Positions 41,451 through 51,434 are shown, counted from the first letter of the stretch. The stretch is DNA of 64,000 bases from Bifidobacterium imperatoris (GCF_002860405.1 NZ_NMWV01000011.1:124001-188000), one strand, 5' to 3'. The notes: generated by a model not told the origin, from the sequence alone. Numbers and translations: made by a program.

Positions 41451-42680
41451 ATGACTAGCTTTGCAGACATCACCACTATGGGTGTGGGTGGAGAAATCGC
41501 CCATTTTATTGAGCCGACCACACGTGTTGGCCTGATTGAGGCCGTTGAAGATGCTGATTCCAAGGGCCTGCCATTGGTGGTAATCGGCGGAGGCTCAAAT
41601 ATGCTGATTGCCGATGAGCCGTTTAACGGTGTGGTAGTGCGTGACGCGCGCAAGCTCATCACTGTTCCGGACGAGGCAGCCCCAGTGGAAGGGCAGGACC
41701 GCACCGTGCACGTCAACGCCGAAGCCGGCGCCAATTGGGATGATTTCGTGGCCTTTACCGTGGAAATCGGGCTCGAAGGTGTAGAAGGACTTTCCGGCAT
41801 TCCCGGTACGGTTGGCGCCTCCGTGGTGCAGAACATCGGTGCTTACGGTCAGGAAGTGGCCACATCGGTGGAATCAGTGGAAGTCTGGGATCGCAAAACC
41901 AAAACCACGCGTGACCTGACGTCCGAAGATCTCCACTTCGGCTATCGCTACTCGGCGCTCAAGGCCAGCATGTACCAGGCTCCCGGAGTGCCGGCGAACG
42001 AATTCTTCCCGACCCCGCGCTATGTGGTACTCTCCGTCACATTTGCGCTGACCCATTCCGAGCAAGGCACTGTGGGGTACGGTCAGCTCGCCAAAGCACT
42101 CGGCGTTGAAGTCGGCGATCGTATGTCCACCAAGGATATTCGCGAAGCAGTACTCAATGTGCGTGCTGCCAAAGGCATGCTTGAGGATCCCACGCGCTAT
42201 GCGCTGCCGGCAATGGCTGATGCCAAGCGTGAGAACAATGTTCTGGCTGATTTGCAGCGTTTGTCTGCGCTTAATGAAGCGGCGCACATCGAGCCTACCG
42301 AAGATGGTCTGCCTGCTCCTGACTACAATCGCCACAGCTGCGGCTCGTTCTTCATGAATCCTATTCTGCCTGCCGATCAGGCGAAGAACCTGCCTGAAGA
42401 TGCGCCACGTTTTAATGCGACTTTGCCGAACGGCGACCCCGGCATCAAGACTTCTGCCGCATGGCTGATTGACCATGCCGGATGCCATAAGGGCTTTGCC
42501 GTTGCCTCCGATGCTCCGGCCAGCCTCTCCACGCAGCACACGTTAGCGCTTACCAATCGCGGAGGAGCTCGGGCCAAGGATATTGAGCAGCTTGCTCACA
42601 CAGTGCAGCAGCGCGTACGTGAGGCATTCGGTATCGAGCTGGTTCCGGAGCCGGTGTGCGTTGGCGTACTGAATAAGTAG
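41451..42680 (+). CDS. murB: UDP-N-acetylenolpyruvoylglucosamine reductase
   Basis: FAD- and NADPH-dependent reductase that makes UDP-MurNAc for peptidoglycan. It has VIGGGSNMLIADEPFNGVVV for FAD binding, GLEGVEGLSGIPGTVGASVVQNIGAYGQEV, GYRYSALK (the active-site Tyr/Arg region), SCGSFFMNPIL with the catalytic Ser, and LIDHAGCHKG. At 409 aa it is the long type. A TAGGAT box eight bases before the ATG, together with AGGAAAG, leaves open whether the mRNA has a leader. Placement behind the tRNA-rpmG cluster is common in actinobacteria. Confidence 0.93.
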   Translation: MTSFADITTMGVGGEIAHFIEPTTRVGLIEAVEDADSKGLPLVVIGGGSNMLIADEPFNGVVVRDARKLITVPDEAAPVEGQDRTVHVNAEAGANWDDFVAFTVEIGLEGVEGLSGIPGTVGASVVQNIGAYGQEVATSVESVEVWDRKTKTTRDLTSEDLHFGYRYSALKASMYQAPGVPANEFFPTPRYVVLSVTFALTHSEQGTVGYGQLAKALGVEVGDRMSTKDIREAVLNVRAAKGMLEDPTRYALPAMADAKRENNVLADLQRLSALNEAAHIEPTEDGLPAPDYNRHSCGSFFMNPILPADQAKNLPEDAPRFNATLPNGDPGIKTSAAWLIDHAGCHKGFAVASDAPASLSTQHTLALTNRGGARAKDIEQLAHTVQQRVREAFGIELVPEPVCVGVLNK

Positions 42681-42787
42681 GTGTAGGGAAGTTACCGATA
42701 GGTAATAGACAAGTCACGTAGCCTCTTCTATACTCGTTTTGTTGTTTTTGCGTGCTCAGGTGCGCTCTAGAGGAAAGAGAAGGCTTT

Positions 42788-44314
42788 ATGCAACTGTTCC
42801 GTACGAAATCCGTCGAACAGACCATTGCCGAAACAGGTGAAGAGGGCCGCAAGCTCAAGCGCAACCTGACTTGGTGGGATCTGTCTATTATGGGCGTGGC
42901 CGTCGCCGTGGGCGCCGGCATCTTCTCCGTGGGCGCGCAGGCAGCTGCCTTCCACGCGGGTCCGGCCGTGATCATCAGCTTCCTGATTGCAGGCATCGTC
43001 TGCGGCGCTGCAGTGATGTGCTATGCCGAGTTTGCTTCGATGATTCCGGTGGCCGGCTCCGCCTACACCTTCACCTACACCACGGTGGGTGAGCTGATGG
43101 CGTGGATCATCGGCTGGGATCTGATTCTGGAAATGCTCATGGCAGGTTCCGTGATCTCCAAATATTGGGGCGTCTACCTCAATGACTTCATGAGACTCAT
43201 GGGTTGGAACGCCAACACCAACCTGACATTCGGTTCTTTCCACATTGACGTGGCGCCGATCATCATCGTGGCGTTCTTCACCACCCTGCTCGTCTTCGGC
43301 ACCAAGATCGGTGCCCGCGTGGATGGCGCTATGACCGTGCTCAAGATCGCCATCGTGTTCTTCGTGGTGATCGTCGGCTTCTTCTACGTCAAGGCCTCCA
43401 ACTTCACGCCGTTCATTCCACCGGCAGAACCGGCATCCAGCGTGCAAAGCTCCACGGCCGTTTCCGGCGTGATGGGCCAGCCGCTGTGGCAGTGGGCCAC
43501 CGGCATGGTGCCGTCCATCTATGGCGTGCCGGGCATCCTCTCTGGTGCGGCACTTGTGTTCTTCGCCTTCATCGGTTTCGATGTGGTGGCCACCGCTTCC
43601 GAAGAGACCAAGGATCCGCACAAGAACGTGCCGCTCGGCATTGGTGTGGGCATGGCCCTGATCATCATCATGTACATGCTCGTGGCCATCGTGACCACCG
43701 GCATGGTCTCATACAAGGAGCTCGCCCAGCAGGATAGCCCGTCGCTCGCCACTGCATTCGAGTTGGTCGGTGCCAACTGGGCGGCCAAGATCATCAGCTT
43801 CGGCATCGTTCTGGGCCTCGCTACTGTGGTGATGGTGCTGCTGCTCGGTCTGACCCGTATCGTCTTCGCCATGAGCCGTGACGGCTTGCTGCCTCGCAGC
43901 CTGTCCAAGACCGGTAAGCATGGCACTCCTGCTGGCCTGCAGATTGCCGTGGGCGTTGTGGTGGCTCTGGTCGCCGCTCTGTTCGATATCGGCGTGCTCT
44001 CCGACATGGTGAACATCGGTACACTCTCCGCCTTCACGCTGGTGGCCATCTCCATTCCGATCATGCGCAAGAAGCGCCCTGATTTGCCTCGAGCTTTCAA
44101 GATTCCGGGTAACCCTTGGGTGCCGATTTTGATTGGCTTGGCTAACCTGTGGCTGATGCTGAACCTGACCGTGCTCACCTGGATTCGTTTTGTGGTGTGG
44201 CTTGTGGTCGGTTTTGCCATCTACTTCGGCTACGGTTATCGCCATGCTCGCCTTGGTACTGGTGAACTAAGCGAAGAACTTTCCGCTGAAACCGATAAGG
44301 CCATCAACGGCTGA
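42788..44314 (+). CDS. APC-superfamily amino-acid permease
   Basis: Membrane transporter with about 12 helices. It has the cationic amino-acid (CAT/YfnA) signature: LTWWDLSIMGVAVAVGAGIFSVGAQAA at helix 1, CYAEFASMIPVAGSAYTFTYTTVGELMAWIIGWDLILEM, and FIGFDVVATASEETKDPHKNVPLGIG. ATG 42788 is preceded by GAGGAAAGAGAAGG. An in-frame start at 42752 would add 12 residues and lacks a ribosome-binding site. Substrate range is not decided by sequence. It is monocistronic. Confidence 0.88.
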   Translation: MQLFRTKSVEQTIAETGEEGRKLKRNLTWWDLSIMGVAVAVGAGIFSVGAQAAAFHAGPAVIISFLIAGIVCGAAVMCYAEFASMIPVAGSAYTFTYTTVGELMAWIIGWDLILEMLMAGSVISKYWGVYLNDFMRLMGWNANTNLTFGSFHIDVAPIIIVAFFTTLLVFGTKIGARVDGAMTVLKIAIVFFVVIVGFFYVKASNFTPFIPPAEPASSVQSSTAVSGVMGQPLWQWATGMVPSIYGVPGILSGAALVFFAFIGFDVVATASEETKDPHKNVPLGIGVGMALIIIMYMLVAIVTTGMVSYKELAQQDSPSLATAFELVGANWAAKIISFGIVLGLATVVMVLLLGLTRIVFAMSRDGLLPRSLSKTGKHGTPAGLQIAVGVVVALVAALFDIGVLSDMVNIGTLSAFTLVAISIPIMRKKRPDLPRAFKIPGNPWVPILIGLANLWLMLNLTVLTWIRFVVWLVVGFAIYFGYGYRHARLGTGELSEELSAETDKAING

Positions 44315-44391
44315 TGCGTTTGCTGACGCTGCGTCAAAGCGTCCGGCCGCGAGCCTAGAATTGACACAGCGTTATTTTCAAGGAGGATTCC

Positions 44392-44712
44392 ATGCCATAC
44401 GTTGTTGCTCAGCCTTGCGTGGATGTTAAGGACAAGGCTTGCGTGGACGAGTGCCCGGTCGACTGCATCTACGAGGGCTCCCGTTCCCTGTACATCAATC
44501 CGAACGAGTGCGTTGACTGCGGTGCATGCGAACCGGTGTGTCCCACTGAAGCCATCTTCTACGAGGATGATCTGCCGGATGAGTGGGCTTGGTACAAGGA
44601 TGCTGCAGTCAGCTTCTTTGCCGAAGTGGGCGATTTGGGCGGTGCTTCCGCCAATGGTCCGATTGGCAAGGATCCCGAGCAGGTGGCTGCACTGCCTCCG
44701 CAGAATCAGTGA
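44392..44712 (+). CDS. fdxA: Seven-iron ferredoxin
   Basis: Electron carrier with one 3Fe-4S and one 4Fe-4S cluster. Cys spacing is C-x7-CVDECPVDC for the first cluster and CVDCGACEPVCP for the second. The C-terminal extension (KDAAVSFFAEVGDLGGA) is the actinobacterial FdxA type. The length of 106 aa fits. AAGGAGG precedes the ATG. A terminator separates it from dapC, its usual neighbour. Confidence 0.95.
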   Translation: MPYVVAQPCVDVKDKACVDECPVDCIYEGSRSLYINPNECVDCGACEPVCPTEAIFYEDDLPDEWAWYKDAAVSFFAEVGDLGGASANGPIGKDPEQVAALPPQNQ

Positions 44713-44741
44713 TTACTGAGCGAATGCCGATCACACATCTC

Positions 44742-44770
44742 GAACCCCCGACCTCTCTGGCCGGGGGTTC
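44742..44770 (+). terminator. Terminator after fdxA
   Basis: GAACCCCCGACC-tctct-GGCCGGGGGTTC with one mismatch. Confidence 0.8.
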
Positions 44771-44809
44771 GTCGTATCTTAAGAGAAGCGCTTCGAAGAA
44801 AGGGTTCCA

Positions 44810-46012
44810 ATGGGCTTCCACGCATACTCATCCCCGTACGACTGGTCTCGCATCGCCAGCTACAAGGCCACGGCAAAAACCGTACCTGGCGGCATGATTG
44901 ATTTATCGGTCGGCTCTCCCGTGGACCCCGTGCCCTCCAGCGTGCAGCAGGCGCTCATCGCAGCAGCCGATGCTTCCAATGCACATGGCTATCCGGTCAC
45001 CGCTGGCACCGCGGACCTTAAGGCTGCTATCAATGATTGGTTCCGCACCATGCGTGGTGTGGATTTGAAGTCCATCAATGCTGCAGCTGTGCCAACTGTG
45101 GGCTCCAAGGAAGCTGTGGCATTGATGGCCAGCCTGCTGCATCTGGATTCTGGAGATGTAGTGGTGCAGCCCAAGGTTTCATACCCGACCTACGAAATCG
45201 GCACCCAACTGGCTGGCGCTACCGTGCTCAAAGTTGATGACGTGACCGATGTTGATTCGTGGGCCAACGTGCCTCATGTCAAAGCCATTTGGATCAACTC
45301 ACCATGCAATCCCACAGGTGAGGTCATAGGAGCGGATTGGCTCGCGGACATCGTTGCCGCAGCCCGACGCATCGGTGCAGTAGTGCTGTCCGATGAATGC
45401 TATGCGTTGATGGATTGGCGTTCAGTACGTTCTTCTGCTGGAACGCTCGAGAATACCGAACCGGAATCCAATGAGCCGGCTGCCGTTGACCGGTCGTTTG
45501 CTTTGTCCGCCACACCGTGCGCTTTGAACCCACAGGTTTGCGAAGGCTCGGCGGATGGCATCTTGGTGCTGTATTCGCTTTCCAAGCAGTCGAATATGGC
45601 CGGTTATCGTACGGCATTGATTGCTGGCGACTACCGTCTGATTCGCGAGATGAGTGAATACCGCAAGCAGATTGGCGAGATTATTCCGGGCCCGGTGCAG
45701 GCAGCGATGGCTGCAGGTCTGCGTGATTCCGCATCGGTGCATCAGCAGTGGACTCGCTACCATAATCGTCTGTCGGCACTGGTCGAGGCGCTGAAAGCAT
45801 ACGGTTATGATTCCGTGCGCATGCCTGCCGGCGCACTCTATGTGTGGGTGAGAGCCAAGTCCGGCGACTGCTGGACCGATATGGCCAAGCTTGCCGAAAT
45901 CGGCATTATTCCAAGCCCTGGTGAGTTCTATGGCGCCCCTGCATATTTGCGTTTCTCCGCCACCGCTACTGATGAGGCCGTCAAGGAAGCCTGCCAACGA
46001 CTCGCAGCATAG
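44810..46012 (+). CDS. dapC: Succinyldiaminopimelate aminotransferase (DapC-like)
   Basis: Class I/II PLP aminotransferase. Asn and cofactor-site residues are in NSPCNPTGEVIGADWL, Asp/Tyr in VLSDECYALMDW, the Schiff-base Lys259 in LYSLSKQSNMAGYR, and Arg in YLRFSATATDE. The adjacency fdxA-dapC is conserved in actinobacteria and supports the lysine/diaminopimelate role; otherwise it could be a generic N-succinyl-amino acid aminotransferase. The N-terminal YDWSRIASYKATAKTVPGGMIDLSVGSPVDPVP fits DapC. GAAGAAAGGG precedes the ATG. Its stop lies four bases from the stop of the convergent dinB. Confidence 0.85.
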   Translation: MGFHAYSSPYDWSRIASYKATAKTVPGGMIDLSVGSPVDPVPSSVQQALIAAADASNAHGYPVTAGTADLKAAINDWFRTMRGVDLKSINAAAVPTVGSKEAVALMASLLHLDSGDVVVQPKVSYPTYEIGTQLAGATVLKVDDVTDVDSWANVPHVKAIWINSPCNPTGEVIGADWLADIVAAARRIGAVVLSDECYALMDWRSVRSSAGTLENTEPESNEPAAVDRSFALSATPCALNPQVCEGSADGILVLYSLSKQSNMAGYRTALIAGDYRLIREMSEYRKQIGEIIPGPVQAAMAAGLRDSASVHQQWTRYHNRLSALVEALKAYGYDSVRMPAGALYVWVRAKSGDCWTDMAKLAEIGIIPSPGEFYGAPAYLRFSATATDEAVKEACQRLAA

Positions 46013-46016
46013 CTTC

Positions 46017-47291
46017 CTATGCCCCGAATTTCACGGCTCCGCTGCCGAACTTGCGGCGTACAGCATCAAGCGCTGCCTCGGCGTCATGCCGACGCGCCTG
46101 TGTAGTGCTTCCGCGTGCGTTGACGCTCTCTTCGAGCATGTCATCCAAGGAAGGTTGCACGGCGGTGGAAGCTGCCTCACTGAGTGACGAGGTGCTCATG
46201 CCGGCCAATCGAATTAGTTTCGGCAGCATACTATCCGGCCCGGTGGCAAGTGGCATGCCGAGCATAATTTTCAGTTGCCGCACGCATTCGGGGTACAGTA
46301 TGCCGGCCGTATCGGTCGGGCGTTCCATCGTAAACGACCGGGTCTGATAGCTGAGATCAGCAAATCGAAGCTTGACGGTAAGCGTGCGCGCCACCAAACC
46401 CTTACGCCGCAAGGTGCCGGCCACTTCATCGCAAGCCGACCGCAGCAGATCGCACACCACGCGCATATCGCGCGTATCCTGCATCAGCGTGCGTTCCGAG
46501 CCGATGGATTTCTCCTCGCGCACTGTTGTAACCGTGCGTGAATCCAAACCATGAGAGGCGGCCCACAGGCCACGAGCCGCTGCCGCCGATCCAGTGGCGC
46601 GAGTTAGCGTTGCCTCATCCATACGAGACAGCTCCGCCACCGATGCAACGCCCCAAGCGTTCAGACGTTTTTCCAGCGAAGGGCCAATACCGGGAATGCC
46701 GCGCAATGGCATCATTTGCACAAACTCAGCGGAACGGGAAGCGGGAATGAGCAGCATGCCATCCGGTTTGGCGTTCGTGGAAGCCATCTTGGCCACCAAT
46801 TTATTAGCCGCGATGCCGACCGAACAAGTCACGTGAAAGCGTTGAGAGACCTGTTCGCGAATCCACGCGCCAATCGCGCTTGGCTTGCCCCACTGCAATA
46901 GTGCAGCGGATACGTCCATATACCCTTCGTCCACGGAAACCTGCTCAAAGCGGTCGGTGACAGTCAGGAACACCTCGTGCATAATGCGATGCGACATCAT
47001 GCGGTAGTAACGCATATCCACCGGCAGAAAGATACCGTCTGGGCATAATTGGTGTGCGCGGGCAGCCGGCATGGCTGAATTGATGCCGTACCGTCGTGCC
47101 TCGTAGCTTGCAGCCGAAACCACTGCGCGCGGCCCGGTGCCGATAATCACCGGCTTACCTTTCAGCTCGGGATGCCTTGCCACTTCAAGCGAGGCATAAA
47201 ACGCATCCATATCAATATGCAGCACTGTGCAGCCGGTCTCGTCATGACCCCAGTCGCGTTTGGCGGCAGCCAGCCTTGGTGCAGTGCTCAT
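46017..47291 (-). CDS. dinB: DNA polymerase IV (Y family)
   Basis: Error-prone translesion polymerase. Catalytic acids are in LHIDMDAFYASLE and SVDEGYMDVS; PVIIGTGPRAVVSAASYEARRYGI is the typical steric-gate and finger region; IPGIGPSLEKRLNAWGVASVAEL is the helix-hairpin-helix thumb, and the little-finger domain follows. ATG 47291 is chosen because TAGAAT lies seven bases upstream (leaderless pattern), while ATG 47300 would overlap that box. The C-terminal 50 residues are variable. No beta-clamp motif is obvious. There is no visible LexA box. Confidence 0.92.
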   Translation of the reverse strand: MSTAPRLAAAKRDWGHDETGCTVLHIDMDAFYASLEVARHPELKGKPVIIGTGPRAVVSAASYEARRYGINSAMPAARAHQLCPDGIFLPVDMRYYRMMSHRIMHEVFLTVTDRFEQVSVDEGYMDVSAALLQWGKPSAIGAWIREQVSQRFHVTCSVGIAANKLVAKMASTNAKPDGMLLIPASRSAEFVQMMPLRGIPGIGPSLEKRLNAWGVASVAELSRMDEATLTRATGSAAAARGLWAASHGLDSRTVTTVREEKSIGSERTLMQDTRDMRVVCDLLRSACDEVAGTLRRKGLVARTLTVKLRFADLSYQTRSFTMERPTDTAGILYPECVRQLKIMLGMPLATGPDSMLPKLIRLAGMSTSSLSEAASTAVQPSLDDMLEESVNARGSTTQARRHDAEAALDAVRRKFGSGAVKFGA

Positions 47292-47434
47292 GCCATTCAT
47301 TCTAGGCCCGCGCCGAGCCCTGAGTAGTGTTCACTATACGCACATATATGGTCCAATTCCATCTTCGAGTTCATATCTTGGCGAAGTTCATGCGAGTCCG
47401 GCACTGTCCCGGCCAAGCGAGTAGCGTGAAGTCT

Positions 47435-48382
47435 ATGAAGAAGGCAGTGGTCAGTATCCTCAATCGTGTTCCTGTTGTGCTTATCGTGATTGGAGAGGCA
47501 CTGGTCATCTACACGGCCACGGCCATCGCCAAACTTGCGTTTACCCAGCTCGACCCACTGTATTCAGTCTGGTATCGCGTAGGATTCATGACCCTGTTAC
47601 TGCTCGCTTGGCGCAGGCCCTGGCAGCGCGCCAAGAGAGACAGGCTGTTCCGACGCAGCGCTCGCAGCTGGGGATTGGTGGCGTTGCTCGGATGTGCATT
47701 GGTGCTGATGAACACCATGTTTTACGTAGCTATCAGCAATATGGATATGGGTATTGCCGTATCCATTGAATTCATTGGGCCGCTTTCGGTGGCGGTGATT
47801 ACCGGTCGTAGCTGGCGTGAGCGGCTAGGTATCGGCATTGCTGCTATCGGCGTGGTGCTGCTCGCCGGTATTTCGCTATCCAATCCGGCTAGCAATGGCA
47901 GCTTCCTGATTGGTTTGATCGCCATTCTTATCGGTGGCTCGATGTGGGGCGTGTATATCGTCACTGGCCGGCGTGTGGCTGCCGGAGGTAATTCTTTGGA
48001 CAACCTGTGCATTGCAGTGACCATTGGTTGGATTGTGCAATCATTGTTCTTGGGTGTACCGGCTGTGGAACATGTGATTTGGCCAAAATCAGATGCAACA
48101 TGGGCTCTTGAGCCGGGTGGTTCGCTGAAGCTTCTGGCGTTGCTGTTTGTGATTTCATTAATGGCTTCGTTCATCCCATACGTGGTGGAACAGATTACGT
48201 TGCGGCGCACTACCTCTGGAGCGTTTTCCGTTATGCAGTCCATTAACCCTGCTGTGGCGGTGGCCGTAGGTCTTGCCTTTGGCGAGATTCCAGGCATTGG
48301 GGAACTCGTAGGCGTGGGTTTGGTGATATTCGCAGTGATTGTGACCTTTTCCGGTGATGCTGCGCCGGCACAAGGCAAGTGA
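47435..48382 (+). CDS. EamA/DMT-family transporter
   Basis: Ten predicted helices in two EamA halves, 315 aa. Seen are VLIVIGEALVIYTATAIAK at helix 1, NTMFYVAISNMDMGIAVSIEFIGPLSVAV at the end of the first half, and PYVVEQITLRRTTSGAFSVMQSINPAVAVAVGLAFGE in the second, the RhtA-like signature. RhtA exports threonine and homoserine; the substrate here is unknown. ATG 47435 is preceded at seven bases by TAGCGT, and longer readings from 47327 include divergent-promoter DNA. It is divergent from dinB. Confidence 0.85.
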   Translation: MKKAVVSILNRVPVVLIVIGEALVIYTATAIAKLAFTQLDPLYSVWYRVGFMTLLLLAWRRPWQRAKRDRLFRRSARSWGLVALLGCALVLMNTMFYVAISNMDMGIAVSIEFIGPLSVAVITGRSWRERLGIGIAAIGVVLLAGISLSNPASNGSFLIGLIAILIGGSMWGVYIVTGRRVAAGGNSLDNLCIAVTIGWIVQSLFLGVPAVEHVIWPKSDATWALEPGGSLKLLALLFVISLMASFIPYVVEQITLRRTTSGAFSVMQSINPAVAVAVGLAFGEIPGIGELVGVGLVIFAVIVTFSGDAAPAQGK

Positions 48383-48460
48383 AAGAAGTTGGTCATGTAC
48401 GGCACGCCGTATCCGCGGTTCGTGGTACAGTAATGTGCTGTTGCGCTCAGTGTGCAACGT

Positions 48461-48547
48461 GGAGTCATGCCTGAGTGGCCGATAGGGGCACCCTGCTAAG
48501 GTGTTAGTCGCGTAAGCGGCTCGAGGGTTCGAATCCCTCTGACTCCG
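48461..48547 (+). tRNA. tRNA-Ser (GCT)
   Basis: Acceptor GGAGTCA/TGACTCC; anticodon loop CTGCTAA with anticodon GCT; a long variable arm (TAGTCGCGTAAGCGGCT) as in Ser tRNAs; T arm AGGGTTCGAATCCCT. A terminator follows. Confidence 0.93.
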
Positions 48548-48552
48548 CAACC

Positions 48553-48586
48553 AAGGGTTTTGGGTATTCGCTCAAAACCCTTTTTT
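48553..48586 (+). terminator. Terminator after tRNA-Ser
   Basis: AAGGGTTTTG and CAAAACCCTT form a 10-bp stem, then TTTTC. Confidence 0.85.
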
Positions 48587-48908
48587 CATGCCGAAAACGG
48601 CGGAATAACGCCGGTTTCAAGCCATTTCGTCGGGTCGTTTCATGTTTGTAATCGTGTGCAGTGCGGCAGGGTTAGCCACAAGATAGCCGGTAAATAGAGC
48701 GGTAATTAAGGAATTCATATGCGAACAGTAGACGGTAAGCATCCGCTAGATAGCGGAGCCGGAGGTACGCCATTGTCCGCCCGTCTCCACGGTTTATTCT
48801 AGCGATACCAAAACCGCGGCACGACGGCAAAAGACCATCATTTGACCGGAATATGTCATATTCTGGCCTTGAGAGAATGAAGAGTCACACGTTTAAGGAT
48901 GAACGCAT
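48587..48908. other. Intergenic region before the CapA-like gene
   Basis: Above 300 bp without a gene. It holds short imperfect dyads (for example GGAATATG-t-CATATTCT near 48849) and ends with TTTAAGGATGAACGC before the start codon. Nothing else is recognised. Confidence 0.4.
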
Positions 48909-50276
48909 ATGGGGCATATCAGAGGGCAAGGGCAGCATAGTGCGGTTCCCACGCCAAGGGCACGTCTGCTAACAGTTATTGCATGTGCGATGGTATTGGC
49001 TGTGGCGCTGGGCTTGGGAATCTGGTTGGGAACCAGCCAGCAGCATGCTCGTTTGGCGTCAACAAGTCAAGCACAGCAGAAGACGAGCGGTACCTCGCCA
49101 TCTGAGCTTAACAAATCCCAGAGCGCTCCTACTCCGGTTGCCGAGCATCATGGTAATTCACCGGATTGCCCGGATCAGGATTGCATCGCGCTGTTGGTGA
49201 ACGGTGATTTGCTGTTCCATGCCGGTTTGTGGAATCAATTCCGTGGTGCGAATATCAACGCAACTGATGGCACAGCGTTTAACTTCGACCCGCTATTCGA
49301 GCCGATGAAGCAGTACATTCAGGCATCGGATATCGCTGTATGCAACTTCGAGACTCCGATATCGCAGCGTGGCGGCCCTTACTCGGCATATCCGGTGTTC
49401 AATGTTCCGCCTGAAGTGGCGGACGCTGCCCGTAACGTGGGATATACCGCATGCACGCATGCCACCAATCATTCATGGGATCAAGGTGCGGATGGCATTG
49501 CCAGGCTCTGGGACACGCTTGAGGCGGACGGCATTGCACAAACCGGTTCCTATAAGACCGAGGAGGATTCGCTTAAACCACTGGTCATCGATTCTCCGAC
49601 CGGCGGCGGCAAGCTCGGCCTGATTTCCGGAACGGTATCGTTGAACGGGCAGGTTGCGGATGCGGATTGGCGCGTCGATCGACTGCGTGACACGGACGAT
49701 CCCCATCATGAGAGCGATATTCAACGCGCGGTGGATAAAGCGAACAAGGCGCGTGAACAGGGTGCCGATATCGTGGCCATCGCCATGCATTCCGTGGTGG
49801 AATACATTGATTATGCGGATTCCTGGCAGGTTACCGAGGCTCATGAGCTTGCGGACACTGGTGCTTTTGACGTGATTTACGGTGCTGGATGCCATTGCGC
49901 TCAGCCCATCGAAAACTATAACGGTACGTGGATTATCTATGGCCTGGGCAATGCGGTTACCGAAAACGCATCTGCTGAAACCATTGTGAACAATCAAGGT
50001 GTGACCGCTCGTATTCAGTTTGCCGGTAAGAAGGGCGTCAAAGGTTCTTGGCGCGTGAACCGTATCGATTGGTTGCCGACCGCGAATCAGCAGCAGGGCA
50101 CGTACCGATGGTGTCCGATTTCCAGTGATCATCCAATAGGCACCTGTTGGTCGGAAAGTCAGGATGCTCAGGTGCGTCAGCGCATATGGAATGTCATCTA
50201 CTCTATGGGCGCTGATCAGAACGTGGTACGCGAATGGAATCTGACTGAGGAGCACGCAGCTCAATCGAACAACTGA
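48909..50276 (+). CDS. CapA-family metallophosphatase-like membrane protein
   Basis: Resembles the poly-gamma-glutamate synthesis protein CapA. An N-terminal helix (LLTVIACAMVLAVALGLGIWLG) anchors it outside. The PGA_cap domain starts with LLVNGDLLFHAG, continues with AVCNFETPIS, THATNHSWDQGADGI and IVAIAMHSVVEY, and ends with DVIYGAGCHCAQPIENYNGTWIIYGLGNAV, the last part carrying the His/Asn that bind metal in related phosphoesterases (one His replaced by Cys in GAGCHC). No capB/capC gene is here, so a general cell-surface role is more likely than capsule synthesis. Confidence 0.78.
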   Translation: MGHIRGQGQHSAVPTPRARLLTVIACAMVLAVALGLGIWLGTSQQHARLASTSQAQQKTSGTSPSELNKSQSAPTPVAEHHGNSPDCPDQDCIALLVNGDLLFHAGLWNQFRGANINATDGTAFNFDPLFEPMKQYIQASDIAVCNFETPISQRGGPYSAYPVFNVPPEVADAARNVGYTACTHATNHSWDQGADGIARLWDTLEADGIAQTGSYKTEEDSLKPLVIDSPTGGGKLGLISGTVSLNGQVADADWRVDRLRDTDDPHHESDIQRAVDKANKAREQGADIVAIAMHSVVEYIDYADSWQVTEAHELADTGAFDVIYGAGCHCAQPIENYNGTWIIYGLGNAVTENASAETIVNNQGVTARIQFAGKKGVKGSWRVNRIDWLPTANQQQGTYRWCPISSDHPIGTCWSESQDAQVRQRIWNVIYSMGADQNVVREWNLTEEHAAQSNN

Positions 50277-50393
50277 GGCTCTTGTTCGGGCAAGACAGTA
50301 GCGGGTTGAACCGCGCGTTCAACGTTGCCTGATCTGTTGTCTGCCATTGATTGCCGTGTGGGTTTCTCCCGCCGCCCGCCTAAGGTGGTGGCC

Positions 50394-51413
50394 ATGACCG
50401 AGATTTTCGAAACGCAGCCTGAGCGTACCGATTTGCCGCTAGTGGTGATGCCTTCCGTATTGGAATCAATGATTGAACCCATCAAAGAGCATTTCCCTGC
50501 GCTCAACGATGTGGCTCGCGTGCGCATGTTCGAGGAGTTCACCTCGGATGAAGCCGTGATTGCCGAACGCGTCACCGATGCTGATGCGCTTCTTGTGGGC
50601 GGTTATCATATCTCGGATGATTTGCTGCACACGCTTAGCGAGCACAGTCATATCAAGTGCATTGTTTTCTGTGGCACCGGCGTAGCCAGCTATATCAATC
50701 TTGATCTGGCGCGTGAGCTGAAAATCCGTGTCTGCAATGCTGAGCATTACGGTGATCATGCTGTGGCTGAGCATACGTTTGCGCTCATGCTGGAGTTGGT
50801 GAGACGTACCGGACGATTGGATGCCGATGTTAAGGCTGGTAATTGGGCGTGGGCTGGTGGCGATGGTTTGCAGCTGGCCGGTCGCAAGCTTGGCATTATC
50901 GGACTTGGCGGCATTGGATCCACGGTGGCTGGCATTGCGCGTGCGTTTGGTATGCAGGTCAGCGCCTGGAATTCACATGTGCCAGTCGAACATTTCGAAC
51001 GTTCTGGCGCTAAACCGGTTGACGATCTTAACGAGTTGATTGCGGATAGTGATATCGTTTCGGTTCACCTGCCGTTGAATAATGCCACCCGAGGCATTAT
51101 CACTGCCGAAAACCTCGCGCATCTGAAACCAGGCACACTGTTCATCAACACCGCTCGTTCTGAAGTCATTGAATCCGGTGCCTTGCTCGCGCGCCTGAAT
51201 AAAGGCGACATTCCAGCGGGGCTGGATGTTTTCGATCATGAGCCGCTTGCCGCTGCCGATCCCATCTGCCATGTGCCCGGCATTGTGCTCACCCCACACG
51301 TCGGATGGCGCACAGACGGTGCATTCAGGGAGCTCACCCGTCAGATGATTCAATGCCTAACCGCTTATTTTGCTGGTGAGGATTACAACGTCGTTGTTTC
51401 CGAACGTGGATGA
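50394..51413 (+). CDS. D-isomer-specific 2-hydroxyacid dehydrogenase
   Basis: NAD-binding oxidoreductase acting on D-2-hydroxyacids. The Rossmann motif is KLGIIGLGGIGSTVAGIARAFG, and the catalytic Arg, Glu and His sit in INTARSEVIESG, LDVFDHEPLA and LTPHVGWRT. The 339 aa make it a lone enzyme of this group; the substrate (for example D-lactate or phosphoglycerate-like) cannot be told. The start at ATG 50394 follows a TAAGGT box at seven bases (leaderless pattern). An upstream TTG at 50325 would add 23 residues. Confidence 0.85.
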   Translation: MTEIFETQPERTDLPLVVMPSVLESMIEPIKEHFPALNDVARVRMFEEFTSDEAVIAERVTDADALLVGGYHISDDLLHTLSEHSHIKCIVFCGTGVASYINLDLARELKIRVCNAEHYGDHAVAEHTFALMLELVRRTGRLDADVKAGNWAWAGGDGLQLAGRKLGIIGLGGIGSTVAGIARAFGMQVSAWNSHVPVEHFERSGAKPVDDLNELIADSDIVSVHLPLNNATRGIITAENLAHLKPGTLFINTARSEVIESGALLARLNKGDIPAGLDVFDHEPLAAADPICHVPGIVLTPHVGWRTDGAFRELTRQMIQCLTAYFAGEDYNVVVSERG

Positions 51414-51434
51414 TCGCGCGAGACGATAACGCTT